Assembly (NCBI GenBank): GCA_013397865.1
Contig: VZTI01005243.1
Coordinates: 1,232,677 to 1,296,676 of the forward strand
Reading direction: 5' to 3'
From: Struthidea cinerea
Lineage: Eukaryota; Chordata; Aves; Passeriformes; Corcoracidae
DNA length: 64,000 nucleotides
A program made the translations under genes and the position numbers. The notes below the pieces were generated by a model. The model was not told the origin of the DNA. It did not search any database and was given only the letters and a program-made list of their open reading frames with translations. Below, piece after piece: positions 26,101-39,130 of this stretch; position 1 is the stretch's first letter, and the number at the start of each line of letters is the position of its first letter.

Positions 26101-29100
26101 AAAATTACATATTATTTAAGAACATTACATACAGGTTAGGGTAAATCTTATTTCTTCTATTTTTCCAAGACCCGTGTTTTTCATGTGCCAATTAGGAAAA
26201 AAACCCAGTGGGGGTATCTGTTTATGCATGCAGGAAAGCTGTCTTACTTTTTTCTAAGAGGGCCATATTCCAGATCAAAGTGATTAAGTACGTTATATTT
26301 AATGTCTTCATTTTGTTTTGAGAGTACTTTTGTCTTAAACAGTAGAAATGCAGAGAATGACTGATAAAAAGTGTCTTATTCATATACTTAAAGTAGAGAA
26401 GGAACTGAAGTGAGCATAAGATCATGTGTCTCTCTTAACTTTGCATTGAATATTGTAATGTGAAGAATAGGAAGCCCACAGGGCTACTAAAAGAGAAAGT
26501 GTGGTTTTATCACTGTGCATGTGCCCAGAACAGGAGTTAGCTCTGAAGATTATTAAAATAGAAATGTTTTTTACAGTATTAATTCTGCTTATAGTTACCT
26601 GATATCACAGAATATTATTCAAATACAATTTTATTGGACTTACTGATTTCAGTTCTTGAACTGAAAGTTCAAGTTAAGTAAAAAAGGAATTTAGATTCAC
26701 CATAGATGGAAGCCAAATTGACTTGGCCACTTTTTTCAGTGGTTTTGACTTTTACAAAGAACACTGACCACTTGTTTTGGAGTTTTTAATAATAACTTTT
26801 GGTTATTTTTATAATTTAAAAGAACAAGACTAGTGGCATACCCCAGAAATCTTCATACTGGACGTATTTGCTAGATTGCACTTAAGGTGTGTGTATAGAA
26901 AAGGCCTGAGGAGTCATGGAGATGCACATTTCCACCCAGCAGGCAGCTGACAAACAGGCAGGGCCTGATGGCTGGCACTTCTTGGCTTCCCTTTGCTTTT
27001 ACTCTTAGTGTTTGCAGATTTCTGCCTGAAGTACCGTTCTTACATATCTGGGGCTTTTTATTTGTTTGGTAGGTCTTCTAGCCTCCACACAAGTGTACAA
27101 GGGCATTTCTGCCATTTAACTCTTCTTCTTATCTTCAGTTTTGACTACTGTATTCTGAACCATTTAGGTGTCTGTAGAACTGAAATTTTGTTTGGATTCG
27201 TAGATGTATTTTGAATATGAAATGATTCTTGGGTGCCCCTATGCTCCCACTCCCTAACAGTCAAGCTGGAAGAACCATAACTATTTAAATGAGAATTGAA
27301 TTTTGTGATCCCAGTTCTTTAAATCCTCTATCCTGCCGGCTAGTGGGAGACTGATACAGCCAATCTCAGTTGTGTCAGGGAATATCATTGGTTATGCCGT
27401 ACATGAGAACAGGAGCTTCTCCTGAAAGGTTTCCTGTTCTCTTCTGGTTAAATGGTCACACAGAAACACTGGGAGCCCCTGAGTGAGCACCTGGCTTTCC
27501 GTGTTGACATTCAGTATTTTATCTCTAATCAATGTCAGTAGATGTTGGAGTTATCTAATACTGTTGAACATGGCAGCCACTATGTTCAGTACTGAACTTC
27601 AGCTATTTAGGCATGCAGACTTGAAAATTTTTATGAATGTTGATTCACACCGAAGAAATCCTGACAGAAGCTACTTCTAGTAAAACAAAACATTTTTAAA
27701 AGTTAAGTTGCTTCCATCTTTTAGGATTGAATATGTGGCTACAAAGAATTGTTACAGAGATGAAAGATTGCTAGACAGAGGAACTGACAGTTTCTAAATG
27801 TTTGTTGTCAAAAAAAGTCATCTCTGGTGTTATCAGTTCAAGTGAAATATAGTTGTCCATTGCTTCATAACAGTTGAATATAACTCTTTTTCCCCAAGGT
27901 CAGGTTTCATTTGTTTTTTTTTTTTTCTTGACTTGCAGGGTGTTTTTGCTTATAGCTATATTATATTTGCTTTTCTGACATATTTCCATGCAGGATGATA
28001 CCAAATTAAGTATTTGGCAGAATTACTCCTCTGATTTAGCAAAAATAAATAACACATCATCTATAATTGGAGTATCCATGTGTTCTCCTTGGAAAAATAT
28101 GGTAGATACCTCAGCAATTTATGAAGTTTTTTTTCAAAGTTTTAAATTCAGAAACAATAAGTATGGAGTTGCCACCACAGTCATTTCAGAAATTGCCTGG
28201 TTACTTATAGTTTGTGGAAGTGTGATGAGGAGAGAATGGGAATTTTTTTGTATTGTGTTTTCATTTTGTAAGATGAGAGGCTAGTAGAAGCTTACTAGAA
28301 GGGTATTGTGATAAAGTAGTACCTTCAGATTTTTACTTAACTTTGCAGTAGCCTATTTACACTGTTTGAAGTTGGGTGACTTTAAAAAGCCAATAAAGAG
28401 CATATGTTGGCTGCCAACATAGGTCAAATGTGTAAGAAAATCCTGCCATTTCAAAATAATTACAATGCAATTTTGTGTATTGTGTGGACAGCTGCTGTTT
28501 GCAAGAGAGGAAATTTAGTGATAACAGTTAAAAACTGCCAAATGAGAAGGCAGGATAACTCCACAAACTGCTGTATTTGAATGCACTTCAGTAGGAAACA
28601 GTTTTAAATTGAGGTCTGTAGATATTTGTTTTCTTGTGCATGCAAAACAAATGATAATGACTAGTAGTTATTATTCCATGCCATAAATTGTTTGATACTT
28701 CCTTATTACAGTCATACACAAAATGGATAACATGCTGATCTGTTCAAAATAAAAAAATAAAACCTCAACTGCTGTAGGTTTGGAATGTTTATTTGGAAGT
28801 ATGTTTAATTGCTTGTTGCCATGAAATCACTTGCTCAGAAGTTGTGATATGCCATAGTTGGTAGGGCACTGAGGATGCTTTGGAGTGAAATAGATTAAAC
28901 AAAAGATAGACTTCTTTCATACAGTGATCCTGAGACCCAGAAGTCAAGGAGAGGTGACATAACCTGTTCTAAATGTTTCCATTTCTGCAGGTTTATGTTT
29001 GAAAATTAGCATCTCTTAGCTGGTGCTTATTCATTCAGGGTTTTATCTTTAATTGCAGAAATCATTCTAAATGCAGGCATTTTAAAAATCCTGATACAAA

Positions 29101-29289
29101 TTTTGGGCTTTGGTGTTTGGGGAAAGTTGATCATTTGGNGGTTTCTTCCATTATCATTTTGATTTCTTCTCAAGGTGTGTTAATTAAAAAGTTTCTAAGT
29201 TAAGAATGTAAAACCTAAGGCACTTCCAGTGTACCTTCAGCCCAGAAGCTCAGATGGTTTTCAGTCCACTTCACAGTCCATTTACATAG
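23111..29289. other. Intronic sequence, nothing firmly recognised
   Basis: This is AT-rich intronic DNA with homopolymer T runs (for example near 23380 and 27915) and one ambiguous base at 29139. Short frames are present but none resembles a known protein. I recognised no repeat family. Confidence 0.5.
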
Positions 29290-29400
29290 GCCATACTTCA
29301 TCATTTGAGAATGTTATGAGAGAAGCTGTCAAAAACCTTGCTGCAGTCAAGATAAGCAACACCCCTGGTGTTCCCTTTGTTTACTGACCTAGTAATCTCA
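29290..29400 (-). repeat. Ancient CR1/L3-like fragment, antisense
   Basis: The stretch reading 'gctgtcaaaaaccttgctgc' then 'agtcaagataagcaacaccc' followed by 'agtaatctcactgtagaaag' matches the antisense pattern of an old CR1-type interspersed repeat (phrases of the form 'caaaggccttgctgaagtcc' and 'cagtcatctcatcatagaagg'). It is heavily diverged. It is probably a copy separate from the one starting near 29770, because the segments would otherwise be out of order. Confidence 0.42.
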
Positions 29401-29769
29401 CTGTAGAAAGATGTATAATCTAAAGTAAAAATCCTTGTCATCCTTTTTTTTATTAAGCTACACAAAGATAAAGTATTTTAGGATCCATCTATACCTTCTT
29501 CATTCTTGTCATCTTACTGTTCCATTCAATTTTTATTTTTCTGTTCTGAAAACAGTGACCAGATTGGTTCTGGTTGTGGTCATGACAAGGATGCTTACAA
29601 TGGACTTAGTGCTTCACTCTCTATATTGGAAATGCCCCCTGGATTTTTTTTGTTTCTTTGCCTGTTTTAATTTTAATTTCAAAAATAGTGTCTTTTAAGG
29701 CATCTCACATCGTCTAAGGTTGTGGTCAGTTATTATGTCCAGATCTTTCTCCAAAAAATAAACTTACAT

Positions 29770-30440
29770 ACTTACTGGGCATTTAATGTGTGACCTTGCA
29801 TTTCATGTGAAAACATTTCATACCTTTTCTATTTTCACAGTTCAATAGGTCTCAAAGTCATTTCATTCTTCTGTAAGGTTTTCTGATTTTCCTCTTTATT
29901 GAGCTTCTTTATAAGCAAATCTCATTTGCAGTGTTCTGGGGTGTCTTTCATTAGTGTTTTGTAAGATCTGTCCTAGGGCTGATCCTGGAGGAGCTCCAGC
30001 ATTGACTTGTTTGAAGCCTCATGATCCTTATTTCAGCATAACCCATTGCCAGGCACCACTGCCCATTACTTCCTGAGATTTGTGTACTACCAGTTTCCAT
30101 TTCTGCAGCTTCATTAATACTTCCCTCTACAGCATTAAATCAAATACTTCAGTCAAGTCCAGATATATTAAATATCAAAGACAAATGTCATATTTGTCTG
30201 GCATAATCTACCCTTAGGAAGTCCATGCGACATTTTTCTCACTTTTTCTTCCATATGTTTCCCTCAGCTATTCAAGAAGAGTGCCTGTAATATTGCATGA
30301 TGTTGAAGTCACACTTGCACTTCTTCAGTTATCCATGTCATGTTTTCCCTTTTCTCAAGTGTATGAGCTATTTCTTGCGCCCTGTATTTGCAGTACATGA
30401 TGTTTCAGTAGTCAATCTATTGTATCCTGTAATTTTTTTT
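29770..30440 (-). repeat. Ancient CR1/L3-like element, antisense, decayed
   Basis: Several antisense phrases of an old CR1-type repeat occur in the expected order: 'gaccttgcatttcatgtgaa' near 29793, 'gctgatcctggaggagctcc' near 29979, 'caaatacttcagtcaagtcc' near 30141, and 'gtctggcataatctaccctt' near 30197. Divergence is high, implying great age. The element runs opposite to ADK. It was identified by pattern recall; a repeat-library alignment would set exact ends. Confidence 0.55.
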
Positions 30441-31935
30441 TTAGATGTCAATTAATACCTGTGGGCAAAAAGCTTTAAGACTCTGAAGCAGACATTTTCT
30501 GTAAGAAATGATACTTGAGGTACTTGATCCTGCTTTCATGTATTGAAAATTCTTTGTGCATATTTTTCATGCTCTTACTTCATCAACCATGTAAATTTTA
30601 GTAGTTTTAATTAAATGGCAGATTGATAGTTTCCCTTAGTAAAACCCTGCTATTTTTCAAGTTTTTGATCTGGAACATAATTTTTATCCTGCAACGGATG
30701 TTATTTATCTGTTTTGGAGCTAAACATTTCCAAAGCTTTCCTAAGTGCGTGGCTAAAAACTTGGTAATGTGTGGTGTAAAATCTTCACTGGTTTACTTAA
30801 GACAGTTTTCTTCTTTTTTTAATTATTGTTAAATAAATTATCTCAGGAAAGACTCTTGATTTTTCAGGGTTTGGGATGGTGGTTAAGAAATTGGTAGGGG
30901 CACGTGAATGTGGCTTTTATTTTAGAATGCTCATTATAAAGCTGCCACCTGAAATTTTGTGCCTCCCTGCCCAAAATGTTCAAAATGATGAGCTGCGGTG
31001 TTGGAACACAGGCAGAAAACAAGGCATGTGAAATGTGAGGGAAAACTAGAAGGAAAGCAAAATGTAGGCAGCTGTTGGGCACAGTATAATTGAACAAATA
31101 TTATGTAAATACATTCCCGTGGAGTGGTTGCTGCTTTTCTGGGAGAAGCCCTGGAAGCCCTTGCTGGAGCTGGCACGAGAAAGGCCCATTGGGGCATGCA
31201 GCAAAGGTGGCAGTAAGACAGGGTGAGTGGTGGGGAGCTGCTGCCAATCCCTCCCTGCAGCGCACAGGCCCGACCGTCTGATTCTCCTTAGCCAGCTTTT
31301 TCCGTGAATATGAGTGGGAGTGTTAGTGTGCCTTGCAAAGTCTTCCAGAGACATCAGACTCAGTCCTTTGTAACCTCATGATGCTTTCGCCTTATTCAAG
31401 AGGCAGTCTGCACAGTTTTCTTAATGAAAAGAGGGATCGTCTTATTTCCTTCGGTGTGTTCAACAAAGGGTAACGCTGTCTCCCATTTCCTTCGGTGCCT
31501 TGTGTTTGAATATGAATTATCATTTTATCAATTTTTACATTAGTAATCATGCACGGTACAAATGCTTAAGTAGAATAAATACATATAGCTCATTTTTACT
31601 CTCCCATCTAGTCCCAATCAAGAGCTAATGAAGCACATGGGGATGATAGTGCTTTTGTGGGTAAGAGATCCCTAGACTTTTGCTTCCTGACAGGAGGGTA
31701 TTGAAGAGTAAGTACATGAAACAATTTTTTTTTTCCCCCCTGGGAATTTTTTGTTTATTCATTTGCTTAAATATTTATGATACTGTGATTCTGTTTATAT
31801 CTTAAGTCAGACAAAGACACTGAAGACAGTATTTCTGAATGTGCATTCACATTTTAAATTCCGCATAGAAAGATTTAAGGAAGCGCTATTTTGTGAACTT
31901 TGTGACAGCATGTTTAACTAATGTTTTCAGATTTT

Positions 31936-31984
31936 AAAAGTAATAATTTTAAAATTCAAAACTTTAATTTTTAAAATTACTTTT
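31936..31984. repeat. AT-rich imperfect inverted repeat
   Basis: The left arm 'aaaagtaataattttaaaa' (31936-31954) pairs with the right arm 'ttttaaaattactttt' (31969-31984), apart from a 3-base TAA insertion in the left arm. The loop is 14 bases. This is likely chance in AT-rich DNA, or a decayed palindrome. Confidence 0.5.
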
Positions 31985-32173
31985 ATGTGAACAATGTTTA
32001 GTGTTTACGTTCACCTGCTGAAGACAAACTCCTTGTATTACTTGAGAGTGTACATTTTTTATAAAGTGTACTTACATTGTCCTAATCTGTTAAACTATTT
32101 ATAACTGATTAATTAGATTTTTTGATAACCCCAAAGGATTTAAGGTCAATATTTGTCTCATTTTTTCTGATTT

Positions 32174-32196
32174 ATGATGACACTTCCTGTCATCAT
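32174..32196. repeat. Perfect 9-bp inverted repeat with 5-base loop
   Basis: The left arm ATGATGACA (32174-32182) and right arm TGTCATCAT (32188-32196) are perfectly complementary around CTTCC. It contains a TGACA/TGTCA pair resembling homeodomain (MEIS/TGIF-type) half-sites, but no function can be claimed. Confidence 0.55.
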
Positions 32197-33751
32197 CATA
32201 ATAATGATTCTGTAATCTACAGGTTTCCAACAATATATTCTGAAATCAGTATTTTTTTAAATATCACTTTATTGTTTACAATCAGTACTTGAAATCTATT
32301 AAATATTGAAGACATAGGAAAAGATATGATCAAGATTAGCATATTGGGTAAAATTAACATAACTTATGAATATTGATCATCATAGACAGGGTTCATTTTA
32401 CACTGAATAATTACTAGACCAATAATAAAAGTAAGGTATAAAATCCAACTTGCTTTTTATGCAACTTGGGATCTTTGGGGGATTTTGAAAGCTGCAAGTA
32501 GCCCTTATATGTTAATTTTCACGTTTTTTCAATAGATAGTCCACTGAAATTTTAATTTTTCCTATCATTACTAACGTAGAATGGATTATTTAAAATTGGA
32601 CTCTCATGGTATCATAGTATCCAAAAAAAGCCATTCTTCAGTAAAATGTTCAACACCAAGTCAGTTGGCCATTAATATATATTTAAACTGAATTCTTTCA
32701 ACCAGATCAAAATCAGGTGATAGTAAAATGTGTATCAGTGTCAAAATAATACTGATTGTATATCTTAGCAGACTGCTGATCTGGATGCATTAATTTTATA
32801 ATTCTCTGAAGTACTGCAGTTACAGTAGTAGTATATTTTATTTTGATCTTTCTAATGAATCATACAACACCTTTTGGAAAAGTGAGTGCTGGAATACTTC
32901 CATCTAGAAGTCTTTGCCAAATGTAGTATTATTATTATAAAGTAGGTGTAACTTCCTTTGCCAGTCATATGAGCTATGATAGCAGAATGGAATGCCAAGT
33001 GCTGGCAGCTCTTTGTTCTTTTATTCACTGTCTTTGATATTGCTTGCTTAGTCATTAGTACTTCCACAAACATTTAGCAGGTTAATGTGTCAGCTACATA
33101 TCAGCTATGAAAGTATTTCTGGCAGTCTTTCAAAGAAACTTTTCTTTTGTGGCTGAAACAATCCAGTCTTCCATTCAGTGTGTTAAAAATAACTTGACTT
33201 TAGATTGTACAAACTGTAGCTGTAAAATTGAACATGGGTATCACAGTTTTTATGAAGTATTTAAAAATCTATTAGGTACAATTTATTCTGAAAACTTAAA
33301 TTTAAGAAATCTAAACACACAGTTTTTCACCTGATATATAACTTTGTTTTACTCTCCCCAGTATTTAAGATTAAATAAATAATAAATTGCCAAAATGACA
33401 GCACAAATTGCAGTTTAAAAAAAAAAAAGTACATAGTTGCAGGTAAGTTTCCATTAGCTAAATTAAATTCAGTGTCAGACTCTTAAATTTAATTAATTTT
33501 GTGTCTAGAACACTATGACATCTAAATCTACTCAGTCTTCTCTTCATATGGTAAACCACTGCGGGTTCTTCCCCCCCAGTACCACTTGTACTTCTTCCTC
33601 AAGACCTTTTTCTGTTTGTGTGTTGCACTTGTGGTTTGTTCCTCAGAGCTGCAAATCCACCCACATGCATATATTGTCGCTTTTGTTGCATCATATGATT
33701 TTTTCCTACTCTTTAAAGTTACAAGTTGTGTTTTCTTAGCATGTTCAAAGT

Positions 33752-34216
33752 TCATAGAATTACAGAATATCCTGAATTGAAAGGAACCCACAAGTATCAT
33801 CCAAGTTCAGCTCCTGTTCCTGCACAGGACACCCCAAGAATCACACCATGTGCCTGAGAGCGTTGTCCAAACACTGCTTGAGCTCTGCCAGACTGGTTCT
33901 GTGACCACTTCAGTGGGGAGCCTGTTCCGGTGCCCGACCACCCTCTGGGTGAAGAACCTTTTTCTTCTTTCCAACCTAAACCTCCCCTGACACAAGTCCA
34001 GGCCATTCCCTCAGTCCTGTCTCTGGTCACCATGGAGCAGAAATCAGTGCCTGCCCCTCCTCTTCCCCCTCGCAAGGAAGTTGTAACTGCAGTGGGGTCT
34101 CCCCTCAGTCTCCTCCAGGCTGAACAGACCAAGTCACCTCAGCTGCTCCTCATACAGCGTCACCTTAAGGCCCTTCACTCTATTCATAGCCCTTCTTTGG
34201 ACGCTCTCTAATACCT
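33752..34216 (-). repeat. CR1 LINE 3' portion, antisense
   Basis: This begins with 'tcatagaattacagaatatc', the reverse complement of the CR1 octamer tail. It continues with 'cttgagctctgccagactgg', 'gggagcctgttccggtgccc', 'accctctgggtgaagaacct', 'tccaacctaaacctcccctg' and 'cccttctttggacgctctct', all standard antisense CR1 phrases in order. It is about 465 bp, 5'-truncated and moderately diverged, and lies opposite to ADK. The open frames overlapping it on both strands are by-products of this repeat and are not genes. Confidence 0.93.
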
Positions 34217-35450
34217 TAAACTTAAGCGATTATATCTAAATAGCGTAAAGTTAAGACAAAATTCTTGCTCTTCAGCATTTCTCTGTATGGCTCTCAAATT
34301 AAAGAGTTAAGCTGTTCGGAATAAGCAAACAGAAGTAGTTCCCAGCAGTTACAGTGACTATGCCCACTTAAAGCTCTTCTTTGCTGTGAATCAATAGCTT
34401 GGGGTCTGAAGCATACAGCTTTTCTGTATGAGAATTGGGAAGTACAGTATATTATCAAAGCATCTTCCCACTTGCTTGCAGACTCTGTACTGTGTATTGG
34501 AAAGAGTTCATTGTCACTGTGATGAACGTGCATAACTTCCATTAACATTAATGGGAGTTGTGCCAGACTGTCAAGAGAAGAATAACTTCTCAATGCAGTA
34601 AAGGAATTAATTAAGCTGTGTTTGGTTCGTTGGTTACTGAAATGTGATCGTTAGACTCAAAGGAAAAAAAACTACTAGGATGATAGACTAGTTTACTTTG
34701 TACTGTGCTGAAAGATCTTGATTTGCTAAGGCAGAACTATTAGAAGATCGGTTAAATTTGGATATTTGCTGTACAATTATGGTGAATGTATAGCATGACA
34801 AAAGTATTGGTTACTGGTTCTGTGAGATGTAAAAGGAGCATATGATGTTTGCACAATTAAATAAGCTGAAATGAGACTTTTTTTGAAGGTTGCTTATAAA
34901 GAAAAGTCTGACTTGTTTCTGCCAGCCATTTTGACATCTAACATGCTTATAGTAACCTCATGAAGAATTACTCAGAAATAGTTTGGGAACTTTAATTAAG
35001 AGAACCACTGAGGTATGTATTCAAACCCCTTCTGCTGCTCCATTTGCTGGTAGTAGTGTTGTGCTTGGTTTTTTCCTATTCTCTGTATGTTGAGTCAGAT
35101 AGTTATGGGTAGTTGGAGTTCTTGTTTTCTTGTTTGTCTCTATATTAAGCCTCAGTATCAAACACAAAGTAATCCAGTTATTTTGGCGGTTCTGGAAATT
35201 TTGTAACCTGTTCTCTCTGCCATGCATCTGTTACTTCAAATAATGTCTGAAAATAAATATGAATGCCTTCTTGAGTGCAGCTGTCATGATCTGAAACAAA
35301 AAATGGGTTTGTAGATAGACTGGCTTTAAAATTTTTTTGTTTCATAGTAGGTAGTAACACCCTGCAATTTGTGTAGAAGACAAACAGTAGCTTTTGTTAG
35401 TGTTGGTGTAGAAGGTTTCACTGAGTGATCCAGGTCTCAGACTGCATATT
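34217..35450. other. Intronic sequence, nothing recognised
   Basis: This is unique-looking intronic sequence between two antisense CR1 copies. No exon, repeat or RNA gene was seen. Confidence 0.55.
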
Positions 35451-35700
35451 TAGAATCGTAGAATCAGGTTGGAAAAGACCTCCAGACTGAGTCCAACCTT
35501 TGACCAAACACCACCACAACAACTAAACTATACCTCTTATTGCCATGTTGTTTCTTGAACACTTCCAGGGACGATGACTCCACTACCGCCCTGGGCAGCC
35601 CATTCCAATGCTTAATAACTGTTACAGTGAAAAAAATCTTCTGGATGTTCAACTTAAAGTGATTCGTTTTTCCAAATAGTAGGCGCAATTCCATCTTTAC
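35451..35700 (-). repeat. CR1 LINE 3' end, antisense
   Basis: 'tagaatcgtagaatcaggtt', 'ggaaaagacctccagactga', 'cacttccagggacgatgact', 'ccctgggcagcccattccaa' and a final 'tcttctggatgttcaactta' block give the antisense 3' end of a CR1 element. The tail octamers are at the left end, as expected for the minus orientation. The right edge is blurred by divergence between about 35662 and 35705. Confidence 0.9.
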
Positions 35701-38700
35701 TGAGCCTTGTGGTAGACATTGTCTTCAGAACACAATAAATAGTATATATAATGCTAGTTGCATATAGAGTATTTATTACTTGGTTTAGGTGAATATTTTA
35801 GTCAATTTTGAATACGCAGAATCTCTTTTCTTTTTGGTATGAAACAGTATAGTGAAGTAAATGTTTAAGTGCTTTATTATCTACCATCTTTTCTGAACCA
35901 AATTTCCCTGGACTTTGGTACAAAACATAGAAGTGGAAAATTGCTTCATAATGGCTTTCCAGAGCTCATCTTTAATTTAAATTTCTAGGGGAATGCTGAA
36001 GATTTTATGTGTCTTGATGAAAACAGAGCAGTTCTATATGCATACCTGGGAACAATTTATTGTGATTGACTGAACAAATTTTATCTGTGTAAGAGTAACA
36101 ATAGTTTGGTTCCCTTCCAGGTACATTTGTTTCATTAGTACAGTTCAAGGAGACCTTGTCTTGGAATAATAGGTTGTTCAAGGCAGAACAATTCGCAGTT
36201 ATTTTGCAAGTAGCTATGGTAGGAAGTTCTGAGGTGGTGTACTCTCCTAGACAGAAAAATAGAATTTTTGCAGAGGACATCAGCTAAGTCAGCATGGTCT
36301 TCTGGTGACACACTTGTAAGTGAGTAAAAAGTAAACCCCTGCTATAACGAGGTGATTGTACAGTATCTGTATATTACAATAGAGAAGGTACATCTTGAGA
36401 TGTATTTATGCTGTTAAAGTGAAAAAATATTGAATGGCTGTATAATGCTCATCCATATGTGCTGTAGTTATAACTGCTTCTTTATTTTAAGGTAGTTTCC
36501 GTTTTAGCAAAACTCTTAGTTTCTCTTAGTAGAAATTTCACGTGCAGTGTTAAAGTCTGAATTCCATAAATCAGCTGATTTTTATGTCCTTGATAGAAAT
36601 TCCTGAAGCTCCCTAAGTGGGATCTATCACTGCACACTGCCAGTTTTCACAACTCCTTGATGTGCTGTAGAATTCTGCCTGAAATGTCTTTTCTCAGTTT
36701 TAGTTCTTCCTCAGTGTACAGGAATGCAATCTGCTAATCCTAAACGTGGTATGTGCAAACTGGCTTGATGTGGACAGACATATTAGTAACAATTTAAGAG
36801 GATTTTTGTGTTTGTTTTTGTTTTTAAGGAGTCCAAAGCATTTGTGCAATAAGCTTAGACTTCTGTATCAGTGCTGAGGTTTGTTTCGGTTTTTGGTTGG
36901 TTGGTTGGTTTGTTTTTTTGTTGGTGGTATGGTGTGATTTTGTTGTTCTGAGGAGGAGAAGGGGAAGGTTAGCTTATTGTAGCACCGGGAGTTGTCTAGA
37001 TGTATGTGATCTCTGATAAGGTCAGGGTAAAAAGGATTTTTACAGCTCCCTACATTGTTATCTTCTGAATGTACAGCCTACAGTACTATGGAGTTGTTGT
37101 CTTTTTAAAGCCTCATTCCGAAACAGTCCAAGATTTGTCATATCTCTCATTTTTTAATATTGCTGTCTTTTGTACTGACTTGAGCAATTGTTAAAATGGA
37201 TAATGGATTAGCAAGGAAATTGGATACAATTTCTTGACTTAAGAATTCTACTTTTGGCTTTTAGCAGAGGAAAGAAAGACAAAGTTGACATGATTAATGC
37301 TATAAGTCATTTAATTGCAGGAATGACTGCAACAGCATTGTTTTCCTACATTTGTCATCCTAACCTTTCCAAGATGTTAAAATGCTGGGTTAGACTGGGG
37401 TTTTAACAGATAAAATTTGGAAAAATCAAGTGTTTATTATGGCTCACCTAAAAAGTTCTAGAAGACTGCATGCTGGGGCTGAGTTGTTGAGAGACAGCTC
37501 ATCAAAAATACTGCTCTAAAGGGTGAGCTTTTAGTATCACTGAATCGAGAAGGAATCCTCACTATGGCAATTATTTCTGCTGTTTGAAGGAGCAACCTAA
37601 GAGTTAATAAATCTTGATTTAGACACACCAGGCATGTCACACTGGTCTTTCAACAAAGATTAGTTTAAGCTGGTAGTACTGGTTTCCTTTGTAAATTACT
37701 ATTGGTTTGGGAGTGGTGGTGGAATAGGAGCAGCTATTGAATATATTAACTTAAACTAGCTGAATTTGGGTTCATTTCTAACTTACCCTTTGAAGGAGGA
37801 TATTGTTTAGTATTTGCCTTGTGTTTGCCCAATGGCATTCAAGTGATCTAAAGGGAATCACTGGCTTGTTAAGTGGTCCATAGAAATAAAATGAGGAAAT
37901 TCCTGTCTTCTATATGGAATTTATTTGTATAGCAAAAATGTAGTGGATGTGTACTTCCAGGAGACAACTGGAAAGGTCTGAAAATGTGGACTTTTCATTA
38001 CTATGTTGCATTTCATCGCTAGAAATATTCAACTTAGTAGGCTAAATTTAAATGTAGATAGTTGTCAGGCCTTCTGAGAAGTTGATGATGGTGGTCATGC
38101 TCCTCTTAAATTTCATTTTATGTGAAAACCAGTACATAACAGATTTAAAACTCATAAAAATCATCTTGTCCTTTCATGATAGCTACAATTGTTTTTCTGG
38201 AAAATAATAGGAAAATTAAAAATTGAGAAAGAAAAGGTAAATAATCATTGTAAAAATAGAAACAATGGCAGTGATGGTAATTACTCTCCAGTCAGATGAT
38301 GTGATGAGGTGACAGCACACAATCCGTACCCTCTCCCTGGAGAGTGAGACCCTAGAGAGAGAACCCATCCTGGTCATCTCGTATCGTGTGTCCATAGGGT
38401 ACTGCTGTACATTGATACATGTTAAAATAAACTGTGAGTGTAGGAATGATCTTCATAAATATGGATATCTGCTGTCACTGGCCACTGCTGCTACTGGCCA
38501 GTCATAGGTGGCTTTTAGCTTTCAGTAGCAATTCGTCCAGTCCTTCTAGACTGCCTCAAAATAAGAGTAATCACATTGTTGTATTATCCCAAATTGTTTT
38601 TATTAATATGGCATTTTTCAGAGTGTGGGTTACGTCATGTTACTAAAGGGATGAATGCTTTCAATATTGTTAAAATAATGGATCTGCAGAAATCATTTTT

Positions 38701-39040
38701 TTTTAATATCTGGATGGTCTTACCTAATTTCAGCTTGTTCTTTTTAATATTAAATTGCTTTGATTTAATAAAAGTAGTTTTTGTATCTCAACTGGTAAAA
38801 AGAAATGCGGTTTTATTTTCTTAGAAATAAAAAGTGGTGATGCTGCCTTTGAAATCGTATGTATAGGCAGAACTTTCATACCAGCATCTGGCATTGATCT
38901 GGTCTATTCAACTTCAAATTGCTTTATGGTTACTAATTAATGTCCTCACAGCCAACTAATAGAGCATCCTGAGGACTTAATTTTGAATAGTAGTACACTA
39001 TGTAGAACAACTAACAATTTAACAACAGAATTAAGATAAT
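35701..39040. other. Intronic sequence with a short simple repeat
   Basis: This is AT-rich intronic DNA. A (TTGG)n run of about 18 bases lies at 36893-36910, next to T-rich sequence. Sequence around 38290-38420 is GC-richer than average and contains the palindrome CTCTCCCTGGAGAG, but no family was recognised. No exon was seen. Confidence 0.5.
36893..36910 (+). repeat. (TTGG)n microsatellite
   Basis: Four and a half TTGG units are followed by a T-rich tract and a further GTTGGTGGT stretch. It is an ordinary short tandem repeat. Confidence 0.85.
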
Positions 39041-39130
39041 AGGACCAAATTCTCTTATAATCCATAGTGGTATAATCTCACTGAAATCCATCACATTACA
39101 TCAACATAAGTATGAGTAGAAAATAGGCTT
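39041..39130. repeat. Probable ancient palindromic amniote repeat (MITE-like)
   Basis: The left half starts 'aggaccaaattctcttataa' and continues to 'ctcactgaaatccatcacat'. The right half ends 'cataagtatgagtagaaaat', a degraded reverse complement of the left. This is the layout of a well-known old amniote interspersed palindrome containing phrases like 'ccaaattctgctctcagtta' and 'ccattgaagtcaatgg'. It is strongly decayed, and I do not give it a family name. Confidence 0.42.

Larger units (their letters stand above)
30441..33751. other. Intronic sequence, nothing firmly recognised
   Basis: This is AT-rich intronic DNA. A GC-richer pocket lies at about 31138-31290, and AT-rich inverted repeats lie at 31936-31984 and 32174-32196. 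Repeat-free sequence at about 32080-32420 has regulatory-like texture but nothing specific enough to call. No exon or repeat family was recognised. Confidence 0.5.

Noticed and set aside
33797..34211. Overlapping frames on both strands, up to 111 codons
   Set aside because: They lie wholly within an antisense CR1 3' portion and have no known domain.
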